Part shown: piece after piece, positions 48,930 to 57,689 of the stretch
Layout of the letters: the number at the start of each line of letters is the position of its first letter
Numbering within the stretch: the stretch's first letter is position 1
Assembly (NCBI GenBank): GCA_019722365.1
Contig: JADFUC010002234.1
Coordinates: 1-64,000, forward strand
DNA length: 64,000 nucleotides
Direction: 5' to 3'
Source: Lithospermum erythrorhizon
Lineage: Eukaryota; Streptophyta; Magnoliopsida; Boraginales; Boraginaceae
Notes under the pieces: generated by a model
The model's input: the letters and a program-made list of their open reading frames with translations, nothing else
Database searches by the model: none
Told to the model about the DNA's origin: nothing
Program-made: the position numbers and the translations under genes

Positions 48930-51900
48930 ACAAGTAATTTAGAATAAATACATTCTGATAATTTGCAGAGCTACATTCTCTTTCTTGGGCTTGCATTATT
49001 ACTCTGAAAGTTATTGTTTTCTATATATTATTTATATCACTACTTGCAGGTGATATTTACGTAAAAAGGAAATTGATGTCTCTTTGATCGTTACGTCATC
49101 ATGCTTTTATTACGTATAAAACTAATAGTCTATATTTTGTTATTATTTGTTCCACTATTTTTCTCTGCATGTAATCTTGTTGTTATAATCCCCAACACTT
49201 CCTCAATGACTGCGTTCAGAACTTAACAACTCCAAAGTACGAAACGCCTCTGTCTTTATGCTTTGCAAAATACAAAACTATTGTTCTTCGGTTCTAGAGT
49301 GCATAATTCCACAATTTGTTCTTTACCTGTTCTCGAATGAAATGATATTTAATGTTTATATGCTTGCTTCGACTGTGTGATACTAGATTTTTTGCGAGTG
49401 AAATAGCAGATTTGTTATCTACATAAATCGTAATTGGACATTCCTTTGCTAGATTTAACTCATTTAATATGTAGCCTAACGACATAGCTTGACATGTGCA
49501 TCTTTATTCTTTGCATATATTGACTTGTATTGAGGAAGCGCATTTGCTTTCGCTTCTTTGTGTGCAGAAATACTGAGCCAATGTGAAATGCATATCCGGA
49601 GGTACTTTTCGTCATCAAGATACCACCCATGTCCATACACAGGTAGTCAACTAATTTTGAATCTTGAGAATGAGTGTAAATAAATCTATATTCAAGTGTA
49701 TCTTTGATGTATCTTAAAATTCTTTTTCTTTGTTAACAAAATGATGCTTTGCTTAGGTTTTTCCATGTATGCGCTTACGGAGTCCCATTGCGTCGTAATA
49801 TGCGGGCGGTGAAAGTTAGATGCAACTTCAACCGGACTTTTAGTGTGGGATTTACCGACTCTTTCATTGAATGGTTCTTCGCTTCGTTTCACCTTCTTGG
49901 CATGTCACCGGCTTGCATTCTTCGTTAAACTTGCTTAAAATTTATTTTTTATATTTTGTCTGCGACACAAAGTTAGCTTGACTTTGTATGACTTGACTCG
50001 AAAGTAAGACATTGACCTATATACGTCATTTCAAATTCATCGATCATTAGTTTCTTAAACTGTTGAACATACGGGATGTTAAGTGAAAATCATACTCACA
50101 TATAAGCACCGTCGCTATATTTAGCACGTTGTTTATCTTAGAGAGCATGCTCATATGTGGACTTTCTCAAAACCAACTTCTGAGGTAACAAATGCACCCA
50201 CCGCATCTTCAGGCTCTGGGCACACTCTTCGCCTGGCACACTTTGTGCTCTTGACGCTTTTTGATATATCAGGGTTCTTTCAGTAAACTGTATGAGAGAT
50301 GGCATTCCAAAGAATCTTGCTCAATTTGATAGATCTTCCATTGGTTTTGATTGCTATAAGTCTTATGGTGTCTACTCACTCTTTGGGGCCAATGACTTCA
50401 TCATGTCGGTTTATACTTGTCTTGACCTTTAACTCTTAACGCTTTGCCTTGTGTTTTTTCTACTTGTGCTTGGTTTTGTCTTTGTCTTTGTATGCCAGCC
50501 TCGTGCATTATTTCTTTTGGAATTAAGCTCCCAGAGTGTCATTTCTTTTAATTGAACCAATTCAACCAAATCCATAGCCTTTTCCGTTTTCTTTTCAACA
50601 ACTGCTATGTTTGTTAGATGCATTACGCCATAAAACAAAATAAAATTTTGTACAGGATTTGTCAAATAAATTTCATCCCAACCTCACCATGTTCACTTGG
50701 TGCTCCCCCACACAATTCTGCTTATTGTTACCTTCATGTTGTCTCACAGTGTTATTGGTGATGATTGAGGGAGTTTGTTGATTTAGGCGTGTGGAGGGTT
50801 AGATCGTCGTTTCCACCGTCTACTGTGTTGGTGTCGGCATTTTAAATGCATCATCATTGAAGAATAGACTCGTCATACTAACAACTACAAATCTAGGTAG
50901 TATTTCAATTCAACATCCTACAAGTAATGCTTGGTGAGTGGTTATATAAACCTGTGTACTAACTTGCTTTTTGTCGTATCCGATGAAGATACATTTTGCT
51001 CGCCGTCGTCGAGCTTCTTTCTTTTTTGATCGGGCGCATGTGCATACCTGATACATCTGAAAAGTGCGAGATGTTCAACGGATGGTTTTACTACCGGCTC
51101 CATGCTTGCGTTGAACCTGCATCGGACAGCAGTCTGACAAATAGGCGGCACATAACACGGCTTTAGCGAAGCTTTCTTAGCGTGTGCTTTCGCTTTACAT
51201 ACTTAACATCGTATCAAAATTGTCTGGTCTTTCTTCTGCGGCGCCGTTATATTTGTGGAGTATATGGCGTTGTCAGCGATGAATATTCGTACTATTTGCA
51301 AAAATTATTAAAGAAATTGAATTGTATTCACCGTCTATCGGATACAGTATCTTTAGATTCTGTCCCTTTTGTTTTCGGCTACTACTTTAAAACTCGCTTA
51401 GAAATTTTTAAAGAGCTTTTGTTTTCTTTCGATATGTATACCCAATTTTTCTACTATAATATCGATAAAAGTTAAGTAATACATGTTTCTTGGTAATGAG
51501 GCGTCAAATGGTAGCTATATGCTGTATGAACTATTTCCAGGTCCCAATTTTCCATGAGGGAAAACTTTGACGATGTTGTTTTTCTTTGACACATGTATCA
51601 CATAGATGTTCTGGTTCATTAATCATTGGTAGTCCATTCACCATATTTTTCTTTGATAATAATTTGAATCCGCTGAAGCCAAGATGACCAAATCTTAAAT
51701 GCCATAACCACGAGTCATTTTTAATGACCGACTTCAAACAATGTTGAATTTCAGTTTTCATGTCAGTATGAAAAGTGACCTTGGTCATATCAGAGCTTTT
51801 GTAATTAATTCTGAGCTTGATTTGCTTATTGATGAGGTTCTCTTAATATTTATGGTATGCCGTTTCTCAGAAGTTGTCGAGGTAATGATGTTGCTTTCTT

Positions 51901-54141
51901 GATGCGGAGGTATATAATAAACATCATTTATAATTTCTTTTCTCCATTATTGGAAACTGATGTTATCTTGCATTTTTCTTGTCTTTAGACTTGCCGATGA
52001 ATCACCCAAAGTAACTTGCTCACATTCGTCGTTTAGTTCAACTTTGTGAACAGATCATTTCGACCACGCGTGATTACTTGTCGGCTGCCGTATATTTTGT
52101 GTTACTCTTCATTTCGTTATGTTGGGAAATGGCGGATCGACATCTTCATTAAATGCAGTGTTGCAAAATTATTTGGTTCTTCCACTTTGGGTGTTGATCG
52201 ATACTCGTGGTGAAATGACCATATTTATTCTGATTATAACATTGAAGTTAGGCATCAACTTCATTGTATATAATCACTTTTTCTTCCATTGACCTCAAAA
52301 TTTTGGCCTTGACCCAAGCGGTTCGATAACATACATTTTTACGGCCTGTTGAAAGTTTTGCTCCCGTCTCTTGCTTTCGATAGCCGCCTGACCGCTCTTG
52401 CAAGCATATAACTATTCTTGCCTTGATTTTCATTAATGGACACTTTCTTTCGGCGCCTTTTCTAAATGGTTTGTGTCCATCTTTGGTTCATCAGATTGTT
52501 CGCGAGCTTAGGTGAACCCTGAAACTCAACGATTGAAATTGTTGACAAGTCTTTGGCCAGAAGAAACACCATTGGCCTTGGCGTGCGTCATTTGTTCCGT
52601 CAAAGATCAAAACTTGTCAATGGCCGAAGCACCATGGCCTTGGCGTCATCAATTGTTCTGTTCTTTTAAATCTTGTTTATTAAAGAGTTGTCAAGCAGTG
52701 ACATATTCTAAATATTCTCGAACTTTTATTTTTAGAATTTTGAATTATTACCAAGTACTTGAAGTCGTACCTTCTTCACTTTTTGACTCATGTTCTTTGT
52801 AAAATCTCAGCATTTCTTGGATGTTTACACTTTCTGATATTTTCAGTTGGACTAAATGACATGAAAAAATTGCAAATAATGCCTTCTTGTCCTTTTGTGG
52901 GAATCTTTTGATTACTTGTTTTTTGCGGCATTATAGGCGGTGAATTTTGTAGCTAAAGTATATGTCTTCAATATGTCGGATATCTTGAAAGGCAGTAGAA
53001 CAGCAGGTTTGCTCGTTCCCGTAATTTGTGACGTGTTTAGATTTGTGGTTGAATGCCATTTTATTACCATAGAATGGAGCCTGGCTCTATCTGGCTTTTA
53101 GGCTGTGTATTCCAAAATATATATATATATATATATTATTACAAGCAATTTAGAATAAATACAGTCTATTAGCGGGCGGCTCTATTCTGCCTGAGGAGAG
53201 ACTTGTATTATTATATCTGAAAAGTTATTGTTTTCTATATTGTTGCTCAGCTACGTCACGAGGGAGATATTTATAGTGAAGAAAATCCATTGTCTAATGC
53301 ATTTACGATGCATAAACTATTATCTTTTATTGCAATATAAAACTAATGATCATATTTTATTATTATTTTGTTATATTTTTATACGCATCGCGATGCGCGG
53401 TTGTAAATTCTAACATATAGTGACCTCTACAGTTTATGAATGAATAACAATGATATAAAAAAAATCCAAAAAGCTCAACACCAAAGCCTGACCAACTGCC
53501 AAATTACTTAGGAAAGAAAGTGGGAAATATTATTAAGATTTAAAAAACTATATAAAGTTAAATAATCATAATTTGTAATAAGTTTGACTGAAAAACAAAA
53601 GTTTGAGTGAAGAAAGTCCCTCAACCATACATTCCAATTAGTTGTTTGAAAAAAGACATATGAAGGTCCAATTGAGTGATAAGAGAATCATGAATGTATA
53701 TTGCAGAATCTGGTGTGATACAAGTGCCACTAAGTAAATATATATAAACATCAACAAGTGAATATTCAAGTTTGAATTGAATTAAATCGAATCAAACCTT
53801 GGACAGACTATGTGTCAATTGAATTGCACTTGATTTTCTAAGTTTGAGCTTGAGCTGTACCAAATCAAACAAGACTCGCGTTTTTCTAGAGGAGTCATAC
53901 ATTTCAGGATTCGATATGGTTCAATTCATTTCATGAGTAGAAGTAATCATATACATGAAGAAATGAAAATTAATATGATATTACAAGTAGTACGTACTAA
54001 GCAATTTATTTTTCTTTCACAATAAATATAATAAAAAAATTACAAGAAATTCTTACCTGATTCGGAACCCTGTTGAGATGAGTAGTTTATTTGGTTCAAG
54101 CCAAGAAAATCCCTCTCCATTTTTGAACTGTCCTGAACCAT
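26159..54141 (-). CDS. JAZ: JAZ/TIFY jasmonate repressor, split gene of about seven exons
   Basis: JAZ proteins are nuclear repressors that bind MYC-type transcription factors and, when jasmonoyl-isoleucine is present, are bound by COI1 and degraded. The TIFY domain recruits NINJA/TOPLESS. Seen here on the minus strand: N-terminal MERDFLGL (typical of JAZ3/4/9), Ser/Thr/Pro-rich middle, a TIFY domain with diverged core SMLYSG followed by [14 protein letters not shown], a Jas motif [19 protein letters not shown] and a tail containing NARPYNL before a TGA stop at 26159-26161. Exons: 54057-54141, 47948-48093, about 47473-47581, 41566-41656, 28675-28831, 26548-26605, 26159-26234. Splice sites are GT-AG and phases agree (0/1/0, then 0/1/2/stop) except at the exon 3-4 junction. 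Predicted product is about 233 residues with one workable junction. All large introns are filled with transposons. The family call is from motif recognition; activity is not established. Confidence 0.85.
26235..26547 (-). other. Conserved Jas intron
   Basis: This 313 bp GT-AG intron splits the Jas motif from its PY tail at the position conserved in many JAZ genes. If retained, translation continues 15 codons (starting [10 protein letters not shown]) to a TAA, giving a protein without the PY tail. AT-rich, no repeat seen. Confidence 0.7.
26548..26605 (-). CDS. JAZ: JAZ exon 6 (Jas motif)
   Basis: This 58 nt exon lies between acceptor TTGCAG and donor CATAG then GTACGT. It encodes [18 protein letters not shown] plus the start of an Arg codon. 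The helix [13 protein letters not shown] is the COI1- and MYC-contacting part of the Jas motif and is closest to the [13 protein letters not shown] of JAZ3/4/9. The degron loop that reads LPIAR in JAZ1 is LAMAR here. Confidence 0.9.
27065..28625 (+). repeat. Inverted repeat, left arm
   Basis: Its reverse complement matches 42235-43450. Landmarks in order: near 27185-27240 (CTTAAACTATATGTTC followed by AAGAAAATAATATTAT), near 27415 (AAAGGAATCATCA), near 27525 (GCATGCTTGATT), an ATT-rich part at 28010-28200, and near 28270 (CTTTTTAAATCATA). The arm is longer than its partner mainly because of the insertion at 27624-27880. Confidence 0.75.
27624..27880 (+). mobile_element. SINE-like insertion with target duplication
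   Basis: This 257 bp segment is present in the left inverted-repeat arm and absent from the right. It is bordered by near-identical AATATGCCTC (27614-27623) and AATGCGCCTC (27881-27890). It contains two RNA polymerase III B-box-like motifs (AGTTCAAATCCC near 27682; GGTTCGATTCTC near 27808) and an A-rich 3' end. No clear A-box was found, so the class is provisional. Confidence 0.5.
28675..28831 (-). CDS. JAZ: JAZ exon 5 (end of TIFY domain)
   Basis: The exon follows acceptor CATCTAG and reads VELIMRIAG, completing the TIFY domain from exon 4, then a Ser/Asn/Pro-rich linker ending [10 protein letters not shown]. It is 157 nt and ends in phase 1 at donor GGAG then GTACGT. Joined to exon 6 it reads [13 protein letters not shown] with no frame break. 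It lies 12.7 kb from exon 4. Confidence 0.82.
29085..29800. other. GC-richer segment of unknown origin in intron 4
   Basis: It contrasts with its AT-rich surroundings. It holds a CT-rich stretch (29230-29400, CCTCCTCCTCC), a short duplication of GATTTGTATTGAGAAT (29485 and 29535), and on the minus strand a 73-codon ORF (29558-29779) with no family match that I know. It could be a captured gene fragment or a decayed element. Confidence 0.35.
31280..31371. repeat. (AC)n(AT)n(GT)n microsatellite
   Basis: ACACACACAC, then about 30 AT units to 31352, then GTGTGTGTGT: a self-complementary composite tract able to form a hairpin. Confidence 0.9.
31937..34600 (+). mobile_element. Chromovirus-type solo LTR (diverged)
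   Basis: The segment corresponds in the opposite direction to the LTRs at 7980-15695: TTGACTTTTAGTTGACTTTTT near 32290, ATATACATGT-containing repeats near 32970-33060, and CTTATACTTCGGTATAAGAGCG units at 33410-33800. No internal region is attached. It starts near TGTAATTAC (31937) and the right end is not sharply defined. The small ORF at 34038-34274 lies in LTR sequence and is not a gene. Confidence 0.55.
34601..36963. other. AT-rich stretch, nothing recognised
   Basis: 2.4 kb of AT-rich sequence within JAZ intron 4, with no repeat, ORF or exon-like block that I can support. Confidence 0.4.
36964..37246. other. GC-rich block with direct-repeat edges
   Basis: A compositionally foreign block with an 84-codon open frame (36985-37239). 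Each side has a near-identical 17-mer: TAGTGTATAGTTTTATA (from 36964) and TAGTATATAGTTTTATG (from about 37230). The encoded sequence matches no family I know. It may be inserted filler DNA or a captured fragment. Confidence 0.4.
37430..38880. repeat. Diverged tandem array
   Basis: Seven to eight diverged units of roughly 130-200 bp. Each has TCGATTATTTAATAAACTCT, a short CCGACT...GGGATAGGGTG-like part, CTAAATTAATAATT, and TTTTTCGCTCATTTTTCATT then ATTTCTAT. Units begin near 37540, 37665, 37820, 38100, 38335, 38625 and 38835. TAAATTAATA motifs of this type occur in ends of some plant DNA transposons, but I cannot assign a family. Confidence 0.65.
39234..41405 (+). mobile_element. Short copia derivative C4 with two LTRs
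   Basis: Two direct copies (39234 to about 39783; 40852 to about 41405) share CACAAATA(A/G)A(A/G)AATATTCATCC, TTGAAGAAATTT and GTCTTAAATCCT. The right copy starts TGTTAGGAA after a purine-rich ACCTGGGAGAT. A methionine-tRNA-like primer site TGGTATCACGCTTGATCG follows the left copy at 39787. The interior is only about 1.07 kb, far shorter than a complete copia. Confidence 0.7.
39787..40851 (+). pseudogene. C4 internal remnant
   Basis: Small open stretches (39872-40114, 40603-40830) without a full domain. A zinc-knuckle-like IGHMKRH near 40520-40540 suggests residual gag. Protease, integrase and RT are missing, so this is an internally deleted, non-autonomous copy. Confidence 0.5.
41566..41656 (-). 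CDS. JAZ: JAZ exon 4 (TIFY core)
   Basis: The acceptor is TTTCTACAG and the donor is AAG then GTATTC. The frame reads [18 protein letters not shown], then [12 protein letters not shown], and continues in phase 0 into exon 5 as VELIMRIAG. This matches the TIFY domain pattern (core, then V-V-x-D-I-S-P-E-K-A-x-x-I-M-x-x-A-G). The core itself (41602-41619) is SMLYSG rather than TIF[FY]xG: only Tyr and Gly are kept. An alternative in-frame start is 41636. Confidence 0.82.
42235..43450 (-). repeat. Inverted repeat, right arm
   Basis: Reverse-complement partner of 27065-28625, with matching blocks in the same order (for example GAACATATAGTTTAAG near 43287, TGATGATTCCTTT near 43085, ATTATTATAATAATAACAA near 42657, and TATGATTTAAAAG near 42543). 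It lies in JAZ intron 3, upstream of exon 4, opposite in direction to the left arm in intron 5. Confidence 0.72.
43536..43717. repeat. Foldback (hairpin) repeat
   Basis: Two arms of about 80 bp are close reverse complements around a short loop near 43620: GATTATCAATTGAAAATTTC against GAAATTTTCAATTGATAATC-like sequence, and TCATCAAAATCA against TGATTTTGATGA. This is typical of a small MITE/foldback. Confidence 0.75.
43926..47401. mobile_element. Unclassified retroelement block abutting JAZ exon 3
   Basis: Markedly GC-richer than its surroundings, with imperfect internal repeats (GCTTATCCTCA at 45890-45995; AGCACCTTCG at 46115-46150) and frameshifted ORFs (45016-45276, 45284-45568, 45742-46116) that match no domain I can name. 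It ends GTCTACA at 47395-47401, directly against the exon. TGTAGAC at 46408 could be the matching LTR start, but flanking 5-mers differ. Left border not found. Confidence 0.4.
47473..47581 (-). CDS. JAZ: JAZ exon 3, 3' border uncertain
   Basis: The acceptor is TTTTTCTTATAG. The exon begins in phase 0 with [17 protein letters not shown] and stays open at least to the transposon junction at 47402. The end given uses donor GGAAAGG then GTTGTA (phase 1). That joins in frame to an internal acceptor CCAG at 41637 in exon 4, but not to the better acceptor at 41657, which needs phase 2. No phase-2 GT exists in this exon before the transposon begins, so either part of the exon lies beyond or within the inserted block, or an additional exon was missed. 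Confidence 0.55.
47948..48093 (-). CDS. JAZ: JAZ exon 2
   Basis: This 146 nt exon follows an acceptor reading CACTTTAAG and starts with two bases that complete the Asp codon begun in exon 1. It reads open for 48 codons ([16 protein letters not shown], then a Ser/Thr/Pro-rich stretch ending TPTLSLGK) and ends in phase 0 at donor AAG then GTTAAA. There is no domain, but the compositional bias and the exact phase fit to exon 1 support it. Confidence 0.72.
48094..48850. other. JAZ intron 1, distal part
   Basis: AT-rich intronic sequence between exon 2 and copia C5. The 68-codon ORF at 48380-48586 has no recognisable motif. Confidence 0.4.
48851..49197 (-). repeat. C5 3' LTR with (TA)n
   Basis: 347 bp, TGTGTATTCC at the left and CCCCAACA at the right. 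It includes about 60 bp of TA repeat (48866-48926), the reason it is longer than its partner. Confidence 0.75.
49294..50665 (-). pseudogene. C5 reverse transcriptase/RNase H, degenerate
   Basis: Positions 49294-49485 encode [18 protein letters not shown] and [17 protein letters not shown], the copia RNase H end. The RT upstream is too decayed for its active site to be found. The ORFs at 49692-49892 and 50429-50665 lie in this interval without clear motifs. Confidence 0.72.
50942..51151 (-). pseudogene. C5 integrase C-terminal fragment
   Basis: It reads [20 protein letters not shown] then [13 protein letters not shown], matching the copia pattern VFGCxAYxHVPDxKRxKLDxK followed by GYDxxSKxYRLY. 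Confidence 0.75.
51531..51788 (-). pseudogene. C5 pre-integrase domain
   Basis: It reads [40 protein letters not shown] and KQHRQSFP, a well-kept GAG pre-integrase domain with its His-His-Cys-Cys zinc ligands (H-x-x-H-type, CDTC). Confidence 0.85.
52200..52870 (-). pseudogene. C5 gag remnant
   Basis: A zinc-knuckle trace [12 protein letters not shown] lies near 52205-52245, with the second Cys replaced. Charged sequence at 52248-52433 fits the preceding linker. The N-terminal gag is frameshifted beyond reading. Confidence 0.5.
53104..53415 (-). repeat. C5 5' LTR
   Basis: 312 bp, aligned to 48851-49197 (ATTATTACAAGCAATTTAGA and AAAGTTATTGTTTTCTATAT shared). Many substitutions imply an old insertion. 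Confidence 0.75.
53416..54056. other. JAZ intron 1, proximal part
   Basis: AT-rich intron between C5 and the exon 1 donor. No repeat recognised. Confidence 0.4.
54057..54141 (-). CDS. JAZ: JAZ exon 1 (start, MERDFLGL)
   Basis: The first ATG is at 54141-54139; a second in-frame ATG at 54120-54118 opens MERDFLGL, the usual N-terminus of JAZ3/4/9-type proteins. The upstream ATG would add seven residues (MVQDSSK). Either start is possible; the inner one matches the family better. The exon is 85 nt from the outer ATG and ends in phase 1 at a canonical donor (TCAG then GTAAG). Confidence 0.8.
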
Positions 54142-54745
54142 AAAAAGGAAGTGATGATGATGAAGAAGAATGAAAAATGTGTAGATTGGGTCATTAAATA
54201 AATAATTTTGCTTTAGAATAAGTGGTCATGATATTTTGAAGGTGTAACACGTGCTCACATGGCTGGTCATTTAAATTTGTGTACGCTTATTGGCCGAGTA
54301 TAAAAACTCGTGCATACAAGGAATTAAAGATGAAAGCGATAGATTACTGCCACTTGATAAATTGTCCAAATTATGTCATTATCTATTAGAATGATATTAG
54401 TATATATGGATATGATTTATGTGGGAATAAAGTTTAAGGATTAGTCGGCGAGGCGAGGCAGGCGAGGCTATCTACATAGGTTATCAATGGCTCAAGTCAT
54501 CTGATCTCCAAGATTTTTGTGTATTGTAATGGTTCCGTATTTCATAGTTTAACCTGATTTCAAAACCATAGTCACTATTGAGTCATTGCTATTTGGTGGT
54601 GGAGATTCAGATCGGGCTTGACAATTATCTAACACAAGTCCCTGATGAAATCATTTGCAGAGACTCCTCGTTGTTAGGATGCTCTTACGCGAATAATCAA
54701 CCAGAATCGATATACTATCGTAAACTATTGACATGACAAACTCAC
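54142..54745 (-). promoter_or_regulatory. JAZ upstream region
   Basis: About 600 bp separate the start codon from the Tekay 5' LTR. Reading towards the gene it has a CACATG E-box (54256-54261), a G-box (54248-54253), a TATA-like TTATTTATTTAA near 54195-54208, and a pyrimidine-rich leader with CTTCTTCTTCATCATCATC. The rest is AT-rich without clear features. Confidence 0.45.
54248..54253. promoter_or_regulatory. G-box CACGTG
   Basis: Perfect palindrome CACGTG, 107 bp from the first ATG and just upstream of the TATA-like stretch. MYC2-type bHLH factors bind G-boxes and activate JAZ genes as negative feedback; that role here is an inference from position. Confidence 0.5.
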
Positions 54746-57244
54746 AGTAAAAATCGTTGCTCGACCATTAATTAATAGAATTAAAATGATTATTAAATTG
54801 ATTAACGTAAAAGTGAAGCGCATTTTATATTTTATCTATGATAAATGTAAAGTTGAGGTATAGTCGAGAATGATTGAATCGAGAGGTATCGGCTTGAAGG
54901 CCCAAAAGCAGTCGAGATTATACCATCAGAATAAGCTCGTTTTCCCTCATCTTTTCCCACTTACCAAACAACCCCTTAAATAAAAAACAAAACAAAAAAA
55001 AGAAACTGTCTTCCCCTTCCCCCAACCATCAAAGGCCATAATATAAGCTGGATTTTTAACTATAAGTTTATAAATCTCACCATAGCTTTGGATCACGGAA
55101 TTCTTTGCGGTTCATCATCATCTCTTGATTAAGTAAAAGTGAACCTTTTGTGTATTTCTCGAGTTTAAACTAGATTGACTTTGTTAATTTCTTTGGGTTT
55201 CGATTTTATTCTTGAATTTGATTCTTGGGCACCGATTAGTTGTTCTTGAGTTGAAGTACGTGTTTGGATGACAAATTTAAGGACGTTTAGGAGGCGTTGA
55301 CTTTTGGAATTTTAGTTTGACTTGGACTTTTGGCTTTAATGTATATAATTATTGTCTAGGCCGAAATTATAGTATAGGAGATTATAATAATCGATTTTAG
55401 GGGTAGAAAGTGTTGGAAAAGTTGGGTTGACTTTTGGGTTGACTTCGGGTTTGACTTGGTCGAAACGTGTTAAAATGATATAATTATGTTTTTTGGTTTT
55501 TATTCTATTTGTTTAAGTGAAATTGTGTGGTTTAAAGTGGTCGGATGAATATATGTTGAAATTAGTTTTTATTAGTTTGAGTAGTAGTTGGGTTTTTGGA
55601 TTAGAGGTTATTAGAAATGGGTTAATTAGTGGGAAAAGTTAAATAATTGGGATTGATTAGAATTGTTAGTATTTGGGTTAGTCTGAGGACAAATGTGTAG
55701 GAGGTTGAGGATTAGTTTCAATTTTATCGGTTAGTCTCTTTGTTGGGGTTTAACTAGTAACGGTCGCTTTAGAGGGACTGTGGGTGATAAGAGTTGCTAA
55801 AAAGATAATTTACAAAATTAGTAGTAATTGTACTTTCGGTGTTTTGTTTAGATCAGACAGCGGATGGACTTGCGGATCGATTATTTGCTTGGTGTGAGTG
55901 AGAATGCTTAGCCAAGGTGAGAGGGATTTATCACTCGTTTGATAACATTATTTACGTTTGAGTGAAGTGTATGGTAAATTGATATGTGTAGTTATGAACT
56001 TATCTGTTAGTGTAGTTGTGAATTTGTGGAAATGTTGAGTTGTTTGATGGTTGTGTTAAATACATTATGGTAGTATCTTACATATGGAATTGTTGACTTG
56101 GGTGTATTATAGGCTGTATATTGAAATGTTGTTGTGCGATTGTTGCCTTGTTGTTCTATCTACAGGTTATTCTAGTTCTTTGTGATGTTGGTTGCGTCGT
56201 GTGTGGTTGTGTTAGTAAATGGTTGGTATGTTGGTGTGATGTTAGTTTTGGTCATGTTTGGTTTTCATATAAGTGGTCAGCCTTGTGTTAGGATGTGGGC
56301 GTATTTGGAGTCGCGTGTAGAGTCTGCAGCGGATGGGGTGTGTTTTTGTGTGATATTATATGGGTGATCGGAAGGGTGAGCACAACTTTAAGAAAATGAT
56401 ATGATGGTATGTTCACGATAGGTGAGTCATAGGAAGGGCAACAGCGTTGTATAAATGTCGGATAAGTTATTGTATTGCATGGTCTCACGTGTGTTGACCT
56501 TTGGGTGGATGTCACTGCGTCACGAAATGTCGTCCTTGTCATGGTCTTGTTTAAGGTTCTCTTATATTGTTATTGTGCTATAAGCTGGCATGCGGGAGAA
56601 CTTATGTGTTTTGTTGCTTGGGTGTATATTGTCTTATCTCTGGATATATCACATAGAATAAACGTAAGTGAGGAGTCCATAAAATATTATATGTGATGAT
56701 GGTTATTACTATTGTGACCTATGAATGTAGTTCATTTCTTTACCTTATATATCACGTATACCACCATCGCCATTTGTTTTATCTCTTATTTGGTATGTAT
56801 CTCATTCGAATGTGGGTTAGTTACCACCGAGTGATACATTTCCGTAAGTTGTGGAAGGCTTACCCACTGATTCGGCGGGGTTGATGGAATTGCCACTTGT
56901 GAGGCGGTTGAGTTAGAGTGAGTATCGGTGTTTTGCCAGGTGAGAGATGGTGGGTAGGATCCTGTGGTGTCATTTAATTGTTCATTTTTCTTATGTACTC
57001 AAAGTTATTGTTTGGTTTTAGTGTTGAAAATGTAATGCTTTGTTTTATGGAGTATCTTGGTTAAACTACGTATAGAAAGCGTTTTGAGCTTCGAACTATT
57101 TTTACTCTTATGAAACTACCGAGGTTACTAATTTTTTTCAAGCAGGTTATTTTTGCGTCAGCAAATCGTATGGTGGCTTCAGATATATAGTTGATAACGA
57201 CTCCGCCTCGAGGCGTCTGAGAATCGGTAGTCGTTCTGATGTAA
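54746..57244 (+). repeat. Tekay-type 5' LTR
   Basis: About 2.5 kb. It aligns with 62044-64000 over the visible length (for example ACCAAACAACCCCTTAAATA, TATAATTATTGTCTAGG, TTATATTGTTATTGTGCTAT). The start is degenerate (CAGTAA against TGTAAG) and the end is placed just before the primer site. ORFs at 56182-57606 on both strands are spurious. Confidence 0.75.
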
Positions 57245-57265
57245 TGGTATCCCGAGGCGTAGGTT
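57245..57265 (+). other. Primer-binding site
   Basis: TGGTATCCCGAGGCGTAGGTT is close to the initiator-methionine tRNA complement TGGTATCAGAGC used by many plant LTR elements. Confidence 0.65.
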
Positions 57266-57689
57266 TCCGTTTTAAGCGGGTTACGTAGGCGTGTGTGCTG
57301 CATGTAAAGTTTTGTAAAACTTTTTGAGGCATGAGTCTTTATGAGTAAATCATTTTTATCTTTATTTCGTGAAATTTGCCTAAGGATGCCACCGAGTTGA
57401 GTTGTCTTGATCAGTCGCGGACCATTAGGGGTAGAGGAGGTGCTTCTAGAGTGAGGCGGCCAGGCTAGTGTTGGTAGGTGATGTTGGAAGGCAGGTGGTA
57501 GACTGGGCGGGGCGGCAGAGGCGAGGCTTCGTGGAGGTTGCAGAGGAAGGGGACGTGGTAAGAGGAGGCAGTGTGAACCAGCCCAGGTCCCTAGCGGGAT
57601 GTGCATTTTCAGGAGGTATGAGGATTTTGGAGAAGCGTGGGAGTGCCTTGTAGCCTTGGCCTTGACAGCGGTGGCCGCTCCCGAGCGGA

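Larger units (their letters stand above)
48851..53415 (-). mobile_element. Ty1/copia retrotransposon C5 with both LTRs
   Basis: The LTRs at 48851-49197 and 53104-53415 align. Read on the minus strand they start TGTTGGGG or TGTTAGAA and end GGAATACACA. A purine-rich ATTGAGGAAG lies beside the left LTR. A degenerate primer site (CAGATAGAGCCAGG on the minus strand, 53080-53095) lies beside the right one. The interior, in minus order, has gag, pre-integrase, integrase, RT and RNase H remnants. The flanking 5-mers (AAGCT, TATAG) do not match. It sits in JAZ intron 1. Confidence 0.8.

Noticed and set aside
57061..57606. 181-codon minus-strand ORF, the second longest in the window
   Set aside because: It overlaps the Tekay 5' LTR end and leader antisense to gag, with low-complexity Pro/Ser sequence and no domain.
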